Source of the DNA: Candidatus Peribacteria bacterium
GTDB lineage: Bacteria; Patescibacteriota; Gracilibacteria; Peribacterales; Peribacteraceae
NCBI GenBank assembly: GCA_023245765.1
Contig: JAHFJP010000001.1
Span: 1 to 64,000 of the forward strand
Direction: 5' to 3'
Length of the DNA stretch: 64,000 nt
Part shown: positions 37,427 through 45,984 of the stretch, one piece after another
Numbering within the stretch: the stretch's first letter is position 1
Layout of the letters: each line of letters starts with the position of its first letter
The notes under the pieces: generated by a model
The model's input: the letters and a program-made list of their open reading frames with translations, nothing else
Database searches by the model: none
What the model was told of the DNA's origin: nothing
Made by a program: the position numbers and the translations under genes

Positions 37427-38443
37427 TCATGTCATCGGAGAATTCTCGTCAGCAACCTGTCCGATCTGGAACGCTGGCATTCTGCCGAGGTCCCGCGGCA
37501 GAGAGCGAATCCGCTCTGCATGGCGGAACAGAGAATGCTTTGCCGCTTCCAGACAACACTCAAAGACCACCGGGAATAATTCTGTTCCGGCGCAGCCCAC
37601 ATGAGGCTGGTGCAACTTGAGCGCAGGATCGCTCAGTCGATCCATGACGATTTCGCGGATGAGTGCGACGCTGTCTTCGCTCAGCAGCAGCGTGGATCCA
37701 TCGAGCGCGAAATCTTCCGCATGGAAAGGCTGCCAGAAGAAGCGCACTTTCTGTTGCCCGTCATTCTTTTCGTCATTTTCGGCATCCTGCGGCGTCCCGC
37801 GTCGAAGCACTCCATCGATCATGCGGAAGATTCCGTCGTGGGTCATAGCGGTTTCGAGCATTGTTGAGAGAACTGTTCTCGCGATCGTCAGATATTCCTC
37901 GGGCGTGGCATCCCGCCCGAACTCTGAATGGAATGCTTCCGGAATGACGTCGAAATATGAATAACTCACTATCGCGACGTTCTCGATGCCGAAGTTGATG
38001 ACTCCTTCGAGAATTCTCAATGCCTTCTCGTCATCATTCTCCCCCTCTGGGATAATGTTGGGACGAATCGTGAGGATCCGATCTGCAAATTTCCGAAGTG
38101 CGGCGCGTGTTTGCTCTCCGACGGCATCCCGTGCAGCGGCAGCCCGGCGTACTGCACCTCTATGGGCCTTCCGGACTTCGCTGAACGATGCGACGGTGAT
38201 TCTCCGCAAGCAGTCGATGATGTCTCTGCGCGACGGCGCGTTGAGAATGACGGTATTCATGAGCTGTAGCGAGTGCTCTGGCACGCTGACGTCGTGTTCG
38301 CCGCAGAGCTTCACCAGAGCCTTTGCGTGCGGATGGAACCAGGTGATCGCCTTCGGCGTTTTGCCGTCATGTTTCTGCAGCCCTGGTACGTCTGCATGCA
38401 GCGCATCGATCCACTCTTTCGTCGGGATACCGCGTTTGGGCAT
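37427..38443 (-). CDS. Hypothetical protein
   Basis: Long ORF; start trimmed to ATG 38443. Confidence 0.6.
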   Translation of the reverse strand: MPKRGIPTKEWIDALHADVPGLQKHDGKTPKAITWFHPHAKALVKLCGEHDVSVPEHSLQLMNTVILNAPSRRDIIDCLRRITVASFSEVRKAHRGAVRRAAAARDAVGEQTRAALRKFADRILTIRPNIIPEGENDDEKALRILEGVINFGIENVAIVSYSYFDVIPEAFHSEFGRDATPEEYLTIARTVLSTMLETAMTHDGIFRMIDGVLRRGTPQDAENDEKNDGQQKVRFFWQPFHAEDFALDGSTLLLSEDSVALIREIVMDRLSDPALKLHQPHVGCAGTELFPVVFECCLEAAKHSLFRHAERIRSLPRDLGRMPAFQIGQVADENSPMT

Positions 38444-38506
38444 AGGAAATAGGATGAGGTGGATTTCTGTGTGCGTCAAACTTCTGCTACGCTGCCCCGG
38501 CTCTTT

Positions 38507-38583
38507 GGGCAATTAGCTCAGCTGGTTAGAGCGCCACATTGACATTGTGGAGGTCACTGGTTCGAATCCAGTATTGCCCACCA
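38507..38583 (+). tRNA. tRNA-Val (anticodon GAC)
   Basis: gggcaat...ccaca-ttgacat-tgtgg...ggttcgaatcc...attgcccacca. Confidence 0.95.
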
Positions 38584-38592
38584 GCTCAATTT

Positions 38593-38856
38593 TTATTCAT
38601 AGTGCGTCCACATCCGGAGAACTTTGACGATGTGCTGTTTCTGCAAAACCTGATACACCAAGCGATGCTGAATGTTGATTCGGCGTGAATACGCTCCATA
38701 CAAATCTCCTATCAGTTTTTCAAAAGGAGGGGGATTCTGAAAAGGATTTTCTTCAAGGATTGCCAAGAGTTCCTTCGCTTTTGCGGCAAGAGGGGTGCCT
38801 TTGAGTTTCTTCGCATCTTTCTGTGCCTGCTTCATATAGACCAGGCGATATCTCAC
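38593..38856 (-). CDS. Txe/YoeB-family toxin
   Basis: KKLKGTPLAAKAKELLAILEENPFQNPPPFEKLIGDLYGAYSRRINIQHRLVYQVLQKQHIVKVLRMWTHYE. Confidence 0.88.
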   Translation of the reverse strand: MRYRLVYMKQAQKDAKKLKGTPLAAKAKELLAILEENPFQNPPPFEKLIGDLYGAYSRRINIQHRLVYQVLQKQHIVKVLRMWTHYE

Positions 38857-39092
38857 AGGTCGATATGGCGGGAACCACGGGAAGCCGGTTCTTTCATCCC
38901 GCTCCGGATGGAATCGCGCATGCCGGGAATGGAGAGCAGATAGAGCGTTTCCTCGACGGCGCGCCAGTCATCTTCGGAAATGAGGACGGCATTCCCTTGC
39001 TTGCCGGTGATCACGATCGGTTCATTTCCGTCCTGCACGTTGGCGATCAGACGATAGAGCGTTGCGCGGGCTTTGGTGGCGGTCACTGTCAT
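38853..39092 (-). CDS. YefM/Phd-family antitoxin
   Basis: ATKARATLYRLIANVQDGNEPIVITGKQGNAVLISEDDWRAVEETLYLLS; overlaps the toxin by 4 nt. Confidence 0.9.
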   Translation of the reverse strand: MTVTATKARATLYRLIANVQDGNEPIVITGKQGNAVLISEDDWRAVEETLYLLSIPGMRDSIRSGMKEPASRGSRHIDL

Positions 39093-39129
39093 ATGTACAT
39101 ATCGTACGCTTTTGCGTACGGTATTGCAA
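39093..39129 (-). promoter_or_regulatory. Promoter/operator of the yefM-yoeB-like operon
   Basis: Minus strand: TTGCAA-N17-TACGAT-8 nt-ATG, overlapped by palindromes CGTACGC-N4-GCGTACG and ATATGTACATAT. Confidence 0.75.
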
Positions 39130-39270
39130 CCTCTTTTTCTGCATCTTCAAAACGTTCCACACCCCCATGGAACGTCTTTTAGGCCTTCTGGAAGCCAAGA
39201 TAGACGACAGTCAAAAAGAATCTTTTCACAGAGGTCTTCCGTGATTTCTTGAAGAGCACAGGATGGTTTC

Positions 39271-39909
39271 ATGTTTCTCACTCTCCTAGATTTCCTCTTC
39301 CCGCGCCGGTCGCTGACCGGTGAAGGCAGCGCGTGGGTCACGGATGACGAGCTGCGGCAGTTGCAGTCACGCCCAGTGATTCTGGAGACGGCGCAGTTGC
39401 GCGCGCAAGGGCTGGAGTGTGTGGATCGGATTGTTGCTGTGGCGGATTATGATTCTGTGCCGATGCTGCATCAGGCAGTTCATCTGTTGAAGTATAAGAA
39501 GGTGCGGGGGGTATCTGAGGTGTTGGGAGGTTTGCTTGTGAGAGCTTCAGGAGAAGGAACTCGTTGCCCCACTCTCTGCCCGGTCCCACTTCATTGGATC
39601 CGGAGATTTTCGCGCGGATTCAATCAAGCAGAACTTCTTGCAGGCGTCGTCGGCCGCGAGAGGGGATGGGAGGTGCAGAATCTTTTGAAGAGAACTCGCT
39701 GGACCGGCTCGCAGGTGGGGCGGCATCGGAGAGAACGATTGATCGGCGTCAAAGATGCGTTCGCGATCCGGTCACGAATGCACATTCCGGCGCGCGTGAT
39801 TCTCGTCGATGATTTGTCGACGACCGGAGCGACGTTGAACGAGTGCGCGCGAGCGTTGAAAAAAGCCGGAGTGAAAAACGTCGAGGGATTAGTGCTTGCG
39901 CTCGGATAA
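39271..39909 (+). CDS. comF: ComF-family phosphoribosyltransferase
   Basis: LKYKKVRGVSEVLG, CPVPLHWIRRFSRGFNQAELLA, VILVDDLSTTGATLNECARALKKAG. Confidence 0.9.
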   Translation: MFLTLLDFLFPRRSLTGEGSAWVTDDELRQLQSRPVILETAQLRAQGLECVDRIVAVADYDSVPMLHQAVHLLKYKKVRGVSEVLGGLLVRASGEGTRCPTLCPVPLHWIRRFSRGFNQAELLAGVVGRERGWEVQNLLKRTRWTGSQVGRHRRERLIGVKDAFAIRSRMHIPARVILVDDLSTTGATLNECARALKKAGVKNVEGLVLALG

Positions 39910-39974
39910 TCGTGAGCAGTTTTTGAGTTCATCGCATGGCAAAATTTTCCCTTCCAGAAGGCAAGACGAAGTGG

Positions 39975-40000
39975 TGTGGAAAACCTTTTTGTTTTCCACA
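39975..40000. repeat. Hairpin TGTGGAAAA-N8-TTTTCCACA
   Basis: Perfect 9-bp arms between comF and the S2P gene; role unknown. Confidence 0.7.
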
Positions 40001-40023
40001 GCAGCCCGTACCATCGGCTTCCA

Positions 40024-41130
40024 ATGACTGTGCTGATTTCTGCACTGGCGTTTCTGTTGTTGCTGAGCTTCCTCGTGCTTATTCACGAGTGCGGACACTT
40101 TTTTGCCGCGCGATGGGCGGGTGTTGTCGTCGAAGAATTCGGATTCGGCCTCCCTCCTCGCGCCAAAACTCTTTTCCGTCGTGGCGGCACGCGGTTCTCG
40201 CTCAACTGGATTCCTTTCGGAGGGTTTGTCCGCCTGCAGGGCGAAAATGCGGCGTCCGAGCGCGAGCGCCGGACGACAGGGAGCTTTGCGCACGCGAGCA
40301 TCCCCGCGCGCGTCGTGATTCTGGTCGCGGGAGTCTTTATGAACCTGCTCTTCGCGCTTGTCGTCTTCACCGTCGGATTCTCCGTCTGGCAGTGGGTTCC
40401 GACATACCTCTCTCTTGAGGAGATGAAGAGCGCATCGATGAGCGGCGAGATCACACTCAGTCCGGGCGTGCGGGTCGGGAGCGTGCAGGCGGGGGGCACG
40501 GCGGCGGGGGCAAAGGTGCCTTCTCCCAGCACGCTGCTCAAAGTCGACGATATTCCCGTGTACGTTCCCGCCGATGTGGTGGAAGCGCAAAAGGGGAAGC
40601 AGTTCGTGAAGTACACGCTCATCAAAGAGGGTGCAGAGAAAGAATCCATCTACACCGTTCCCGTCCGCGATGGGAAGACCGGCATCGAGATCTCTTTTTC
40701 CCCGCACGTGTACTCCCCGCCGCGGTCGGTCCCCGCGGGATTCGTTCTGTCTCTGCGGGAAGTGAAGGTGACGACCGTGCAGACGATCATCGGAATTTCG
40801 CACCTGGTGCGGTCACTCGCGTGGCACGGGAGTGTGCCCGAGGGCATCACGGGCATCGTTGGCATCGCCCAACTTACGCACAATTCCGTGCAGGAAGGTT
40901 GGGGTGCATACATTCGCCTGATGGCCGTTCTGAGTCTCAGTTTGGCGATTTTGAATATCCTCCCGTTCCCGTCCCTCGATGGCGGCCGGCTGATCTTCGT
41001 TCTCGTCGAAGGCATCGCGCAACGGCCTGCGCCGCGACGGTTTGAATTGATCACGAACACTGTCGGATTCCTCATCCTCATTTTGCTCATCGTGCTTGTG
41101 ACATTTAACGACATCTGGAAGTTATTCTAG
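40024..41130 (+). CDS. Site-2 protease (M50/RseP-like) with PDZ
   Basis: LIHECGHFFAARWAGVVVEEFGFGLPPR; NILPFPSLDGGRLIFVLVEG. Confidence 0.93.
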   Translation: MTVLISALAFLLLLSFLVLIHECGHFFAARWAGVVVEEFGFGLPPRAKTLFRRGGTRFSLNWIPFGGFVRLQGENAASERERRTTGSFAHASIPARVVILVAGVFMNLLFALVVFTVGFSVWQWVPTYLSLEEMKSASMSGEITLSPGVRVGSVQAGGTAAGAKVPSPSTLLKVDDIPVYVPADVVEAQKGKQFVKYTLIKEGAEKESIYTVPVRDGKTGIEISFSPHVYSPPRSVPAGFVLSLREVKVTTVQTIIGISHLVRSLAWHGSVPEGITGIVGIAQLTHNSVQEGWGAYIRLMAVLSLSLAILNILPFPSLDGGRLIFVLVEGIAQRPAPRRFELITNTVGFLILILLIVLVTFNDIWKLF

Positions 41131-41144
41131 TTTTTCGCCGCAAT

Positions 41145-41172
41145 TTTTCACTTTTCACTTTTCATTTTTCAC
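41145..41172. repeat. 7-nt tandem repeat (TTTTCAC)4 abutting the dnaA start
   Basis: TTTTCAC|TTTTCAC|TTTTCAT|TTTTCAC|TTG(start). Confidence 0.85.
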
Positions 41173-42633
41173 TTGAATCCCACCGCCACTCTTTCCCCGG
41201 CTCCCACTTCTCCCGCTGTTTCGACGTCCGATCTGTGGCTGCGCATCCTCAAGATCATCGAATCCAAGATCCAGCGCGGACAGTTCATCACGTGGTTTAA
41301 AGATACTGCCGTGCTCGGTTTGGAAGAGGGGAATCTCGTCGTCGGATTGCCGCTGCCGATGTTCCTCACCTGGCACATGCAGCACTACCGCACGATGACG
41401 CTCGAGGCGGCGCAGGAGATCGATCCCAGCATCCGGGAGATCGTCTACACGGTCGACGTCGGGCTCAAGGACAACCGCGAGCGCAGCACCGACCTGCTTG
41501 AGCATTTTCCCGAACTGAAGAAGCGCAAGGTGGCGGGGCGCCAGGAGGTGAAACTTGCTGAGGGCATCGTCAGTAAAATCCTCAGCCCCAAGTACATGAT
41601 CGAGAACTTTATCGTGGGGACTAATAACCGCCTCGCGCATGCCGCCTGCATGGCCGTCGCCCGCGAACCGGGGGGCAAATACAATCCACTCTTCCTCTAC
41701 GGCGGCGTCGGGCTTGGCAAAACGCATCTGCTGCAGGCGACGGGCAATGCGATCCTCAAAGCACATCCGCGTTCGACCGTCGTCTACACCACGAGCGAGG
41801 ACTTCACGAACCAGGTGGTCGAGGCGATCCAGCATCAGAAGATGGATCAGTTCAACCGCCGGTACCGCACGGTCGATGTGCTGATCATCGACGATATCCA
41901 GTTCATTGCGAACAAGGACCGCACGCAGGAGATCTTCTTCCACACGTTCAATGCCCTCTACGAGGAGCGCAAGCAGGTGATCATCTCCGCCGACCGGCCG
42001 CCGCAGGAGCTTCAGTTGGAAGACCGTCTCATCTCCCGCTTCGCCCGCGGCATGATCGCCGACGTCTCGCAGCCCGACTACGAAACACGCCTCGCGATCC
42101 TCAGTGAAAAAGCTGCCGAATACGAAATCTTCCTCGACCGCGCGGTGCTCGAATTCATCGCGCAGCATGTGACCAAAAACGTCCGCGAACTCGAAGGCAT
42201 CCTGATGCAGGCGGTCGCGCTCTATGAGCTTGAGCAGCGGATGCCGACGGTGCGGTCCATTTCCGAAATCATGAGCAAGCTCAGCATGGATCCGCTCAAG
42301 GATGAGGAAACGGTTGGCTTCACGAAGGCCCCCAAGCGCAAGCCGACGTTTCAGGAAATCATGGAAGCGGTGAGCCGCTACTACTCGGTCAGTATTCAGG
42401 ACATGGTCGGTGCCAGCCGCGTTCGCGAAGTGCTCCACCCGCGACAGGTTGCGATGCTCCTCGGCAAAAAACATCTCGACATGAGTTACGTCCGCCTCGG
42501 TGAAGTCTTCGGTGGGCGCGACCACACGACGGTGATGAACGCGCTTAAAAAAGTCGACGGACGGCAGCATAATGATCCGCAGTTGCTCAGGGAAATCCGG
42601 GCCGTGGAGGTGGAGTTGGGATTGGTGCAGTGA
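41173..42633 (+). CDS. dnaA: Chromosomal replication initiator protein DnaA (TTG start)
   Basis: NPLFLYGGVGLGKTHLLQATGNAIL, VLIIDDIQFIANKDRTQEIFFHTFNAL, DNA-binding DHTTVMNALKKV. Confidence 0.96.
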   Translation: MNPTATLSPAPTSPAVSTSDLWLRILKIIESKIQRGQFITWFKDTAVLGLEEGNLVVGLPLPMFLTWHMQHYRTMTLEAAQEIDPSIREIVYTVDVGLKDNRERSTDLLEHFPELKKRKVAGRQEVKLAEGIVSKILSPKYMIENFIVGTNNRLAHAACMAVAREPGGKYNPLFLYGGVGLGKTHLLQATGNAILKAHPRSTVVYTTSEDFTNQVVEAIQHQKMDQFNRRYRTVDVLIIDDIQFIANKDRTQEIFFHTFNALYEERKQVIISADRPPQELQLEDRLISRFARGMIADVSQPDYETRLAILSEKAAEYEIFLDRAVLEFIAQHVTKNVRELEGILMQAVALYELEQRMPTVRSISEIMSKLSMDPLKDEETVGFTKAPKRKPTFQEIMEAVSRYYSVSIQDMVGASRVREVLHPRQVAMLLGKKHLDMSYVRLGEVFGGRDHTTVMNALKKVDGRQHNDPQLLREIRAVEVELGLVQ

Positions 42634-42683
42634 GTAGAGCGGAGAATATTGACTTCTTGTGAAAAACAGTATAAAAAGATATA

Positions 42684-43394
42684 GTGAATCAGGAGCCAAT
42701 TCTCATCGAGCCTCTGTCGCCACTCAAGCCGATTTATCTGATGTCCGAACAAGGAGTGACCGACGACCAGATGCGGGCTATTACCGAGGGTATTCATGCG
42801 GTGCTCAATGTGGCGCAACAGAAAATGCCAATTTATGACTTTGGTCATTGGCGTCATACGCAGTGGCGTGACAATGGACAATTGCGGCCGTTCCACAGTG
42901 TTGATTGGTATCTTGAACGAGCACAAGAAGAGAGCGATCGTGCAGAGCAACTAAACGCAGACACCCTGCTCAATCTGCTCGCCATGGAACCCTGGCGCAA
43001 TCCCGATGAGGGCGGTCAACGTCATTATGACGTCGTTGTTCTCCAGAGTGATCTGTATTCCGGAAGCGACAACAACCGTTTCATTATTGGAGGAGCGTAT
43101 CCCGATCTGGGAGCGGCGATCTCCGTGAACAGATTTCAAGGATTGGAACCATCGTTGCAATTTGATTGCATCGTGACGGAGACCATCCACGAGATGGGCC
43201 ATGTTTTCGGACTCATACCTCCTGGGCGTCAAAGGAATGTTGAAGAATCGTTGGGAAAGCACTGCACAAACGTCTGTAGTATGCGACAGGGGGTGAATGT
43301 GCCGATGGATTGGATTCGGTTTACCCGCGATCGTCTTCAGCAAGGACCATTCTGCACTGACTGTGAACAGGACCTGCGAGGGTTCTTTGCATAA
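42684..43394 (+). CDS. Archaemetzincin-like (peptidase M54-type) zinc metalloprotease
   Basis: HEMGHVFGL ... HCTNVCSM ... FCTDCEQDL; matches the HExxHxxG / HC..C.M / FCxxC pattern. Confidence 0.75.
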   Translation: MNQEPILIEPLSPLKPIYLMSEQGVTDDQMRAITEGIHAVLNVAQQKMPIYDFGHWRHTQWRDNGQLRPFHSVDWYLERAQEESDRAEQLNADTLLNLLAMEPWRNPDEGGQRHYDVVVLQSDLYSGSDNNRFIIGGAYPDLGAAISVNRFQGLEPSLQFDCIVTETIHEMGHVFGLIPPGRQRNVEESLGKHCTNVCSMRQGVNVPMDWIRFTRDRLQQGPFCTDCEQDLRGFFA

Positions 43395-43561
43395 ATGATG
43401 CATTCTTTTTAAGCATGCTGTACACTCCGAGCGTGATCCGCTTCATCACCACGACCGCGACGACCACGACCCTCCTGTAGGGATGGCTCTCGCGTGCGGT
43501 GAATCCCAGAGCCTCCCCCTACCGAGGTTCTTTTTTTTCCTGTACGTTTCCCCGTACCACC

Positions 43562-45898
43562 ATGCCGCTCGATACCTATTCCAAGCTGATTGAACTGCTC
43601 GATCAGCATAAAGCGAAGTACCGCCTGATCGATCACGAGCCCGAGGGCCGGACCGAAATCGTGAGCAAGATGCGCGGCAACAACGTCTCGCAGGCGGCGA
43701 ACTGCATTGTCATGATGTTGAAGATTGGGAAGAAAGAGACGAAGTACGTCCTCGCTGTCTATCCCGCGGATAGGAAGCTTGATTTCAATGCAGTGAAAGC
43801 ATTGTTCAATGGAACCTACGCGTCGTTCGCGACCAAGGAGAAAGCGGAAGAACTTGCGGGCAGCGTTCTTGGGACGGTGCTGCCGTTTTCCTTCAATGAC
43901 GATCTCGAACTCATTGTCGATCCTCTTCTTCTGGAGAATGAGGAGATCTTCTTCAATGCCGCACGGTTGGATCGTTCCATGGCGCTGAAAACGAAAGACT
44001 ATGTCGCGATCACGAAACCGCGGCTCGAATCCATCGCGCAGTCAGCATCATCCGCATCAACCGGAGTCGCGGTTTCACCGGGCAAAAAGAAAGAAGGACC
44101 TGTCGTCGATGATCTCTACAAACTGCGCCACTCGCTCGCACACGTGCTCGCGCAGGCGGTGACTAAACTCTGGCCCGCGACCAAGATCACGATTGGGCCG
44201 CCAATTGAGTACGGCTGTTACTACGATTTCCTCTTCGAGAAGCCAATTTCCGAGGAGCACTTCCCCGCGATCGAGAAGGAGATGAAGAAGATCATTCAAC
44301 AAGGTCAGACCTTCCGATGCGATGAACTTTCCGCAGCCGATGCCAAGAAATTTTGGAAGGGTCGCAAGCAGCAGTTCAAAGTCGAACTCATTGAAGATCT
44401 GGAGAAGAACGACAAGGTCACGACCGTGACCAACTACGCCAACCTCGGTCCGAAAGGGGAGGAGACGTTCGTCGATCTCTGTCGTGGCGGCCATGTGGAG
44501 AATCTGAAGGAAATTCCCGTCGACGCATTCAAGATCATGACATTGGCCGGTGCCTACTGGAGAGGGGATGAGAAGCGCGAGCAGCTCACCCGGATTTATG
44601 TCGCCGCGTTCCCATCGAAAGCCGAACTCGATCAATATCTGCTGATTCTCGAAGAGGCCCGCAAGCGCGACCACCGCAAGCTTGGCAAGGAACTTGATCT
44701 CTTCACGTTCAGCGAACTCGTCGGGCCCGGACTTCCTTTATGGACTCCGCGGGGAACACTGCTGCGGAATTTATTGGATGGCTATGTGTGGGAACTGCGC
44801 AGCGCGAAAGGCTACGAGCGCGTGACGATCCCGCACATCACCAAAAAAGAACTCTACGAGACGTCCGGGCACTGGCAGAAATTCCAGAACGATCTGTTCC
44901 ATGTGCGGACGCGTGAGGGGCATGACTTCTGCATGAAGCCGATGAACTGCCCGCACCACACGCAGATCTTCGCGAGCAATCAACGGAGTTACCGCGATAT
45001 GCCGCAGCGGTACGCCGAAACCACGACCTGCTACCGCGACGAGCAGACGGGTGAACTGCACGGGCTCTCGCGCGTTCGGGCCTTTACGCAAGATGACGCG
45101 CACGTCTTCTGTCGTCCAAGTCAGGCGAAAGACGAGATCCTGAAGATCTGGGAGATCGTCGATACGTTCTACCAGACGGTCGGATTTGGAAAGCTCCGCG
45201 TACGTCTCTCACTGCACGATCCTGCTGCGTTTGAAAAATATCTCGGCACGCCCGCGATGTGGAAGAATGCGGAAGGGGAGCTCCGGAGTATCGCGGTCGA
45301 TCGCAAGGCGGACTTCTTTGAAGCACCCGGTGAGGCGGCATTCTACGGTCCCAAAGTCGACTTCATTGCAAAAGATTCCATCGGACGCGAGTGGCAGGTG
45401 GCGACGATCCAGCTCGATATCAACATGCCCGAGCGGTTTGACCTCTTCTGCATCGATGAGAAGGGCAACCACGAACGCTGCGTGATGATCCATGCGGCGA
45501 TCATGGGATCGCTCGAGCGCTTCCTCTCGATCTTCATCGAACATCATGCGGGCCTCTTCCCGCTCTGGGTCGCGCCTGTACAGGTGGGCCTCATCCCCGT
45601 TGCGGGAAGTCATGAAGATGCCGCCCGCGCGCTCGAGGCACAGCTCAAACAACACGGCATCCGGACGCAGTTCTTCGGTCATGAAGACTCACTGGGGAAG
45701 AGAATCCGTGATGGAGAGATGTGGAAGATTCCCTATCTGCTCGTGATGGGGGATAAGGAGGTGGAAGCGAAGAGTGTGACGGTCCGCAACGTCAAAACCA
45801 AGAAGCAGGTAACGGCGTCGATCCATGAGTTCCTCACCAAGACGATGGAGGACGTTCGGGACAGACGGTTGGAAGCGTCGATTGGAATACTAGAGTAA
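43562..45898 (+). CDS. thrS: Threonine--tRNA ligase with N-terminal YbaK/EbsC (INS) editing-like domain
   Basis: Residues 1 to ~165 YbaK-like (YVLAVYPADRKLDFNAVKALFNG...GSVLGTVLPFSFNDDLELIVDPLLLENEEIFFNAARLDRSM); then ThrRS N2 HSLAHVLAQAV/DLCRGGHV and the class II catalytic core. Confidence 0.9.
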   Translation: MPLDTYSKLIELLDQHKAKYRLIDHEPEGRTEIVSKMRGNNVSQAANCIVMMLKIGKKETKYVLAVYPADRKLDFNAVKALFNGTYASFATKEKAEELAGSVLGTVLPFSFNDDLELIVDPLLLENEEIFFNAARLDRSMALKTKDYVAITKPRLESIAQSASSASTGVAVSPGKKKEGPVVDDLYKLRHSLAHVLAQAVTKLWPATKITIGPPIEYGCYYDFLFEKPISEEHFPAIEKEMKKIIQQGQTFRCDELSAADAKKFWKGRKQQFKVELIEDLEKNDKVTTVTNYANLGPKGEETFVDLCRGGHVENLKEIPVDAFKIMTLAGAYWRGDEKREQLTRIYVAAFPSKAELDQYLLILEEARKRDHRKLGKELDLFTFSELVGPGLPLWTPRGTLLRNLLDGYVWELRSAKGYERVTIPHITKKELYETSGHWQKFQNDLFHVRTREGHDFCMKPMNCPHHTQIFASNQRSYRDMPQRYAETTTCYRDEQTGELHGLSRVRAFTQDDAHVFCRPSQAKDEILKIWEIVDTFYQTVGFGKLRVRLSLHDPAAFEKYLGTPAMWKNAEGELRSIAVDRKADFFEAPGEAAFYGPKVDFIAKDSIGREWQVATIQLDINMPERFDLFCIDEKGNHERCVMIHAAIMGSLERFLSIFIEHHAGLFPLWVAPVQVGLIPVAGSHEDAARALEAQLKQHGIRTQFFGHEDSLGKRIRDGEMWKIPYLLVMGDKEVEAKSVTVRNVKTKKQVTASIHEFLTKTMEDVRDRRLEASIGILE

Positions 45899-45979
45899 TA
45901 GAATATTAGGGCTTCGCAGTAAACGAGGTCAGCGCCCCCGGACGTCCCTAGTAGTCTAGTATTCTAGTACTCTACTATT
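45885..45979. repeat. Inverted pair of 8-nt-period arms (GANTANTA)n / (CTAGTANT)n
   Basis: GAATACTA|GAGTAATA|GAATATTA ... CTAGTAGT|CTAGTATT|CTAGTACT|CTACTATT. Confidence 0.9.
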
Positions 45980-45984
45980 CCCGC

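Noticed and set aside
41155-42699. 514-aa minus-strand ORF across dnaA
   Set aside because: Shadow ORF of dnaA; composition (HHRR, DRVDD) is typical of an antisense frame.
41100-42700. oriC next to dnaA
   Set aside because: No cluster of TTATCCACA-like boxes seen; the TTTTCAC repeats are not DnaA boxes, and dnaN/gyrB are not adjacent.
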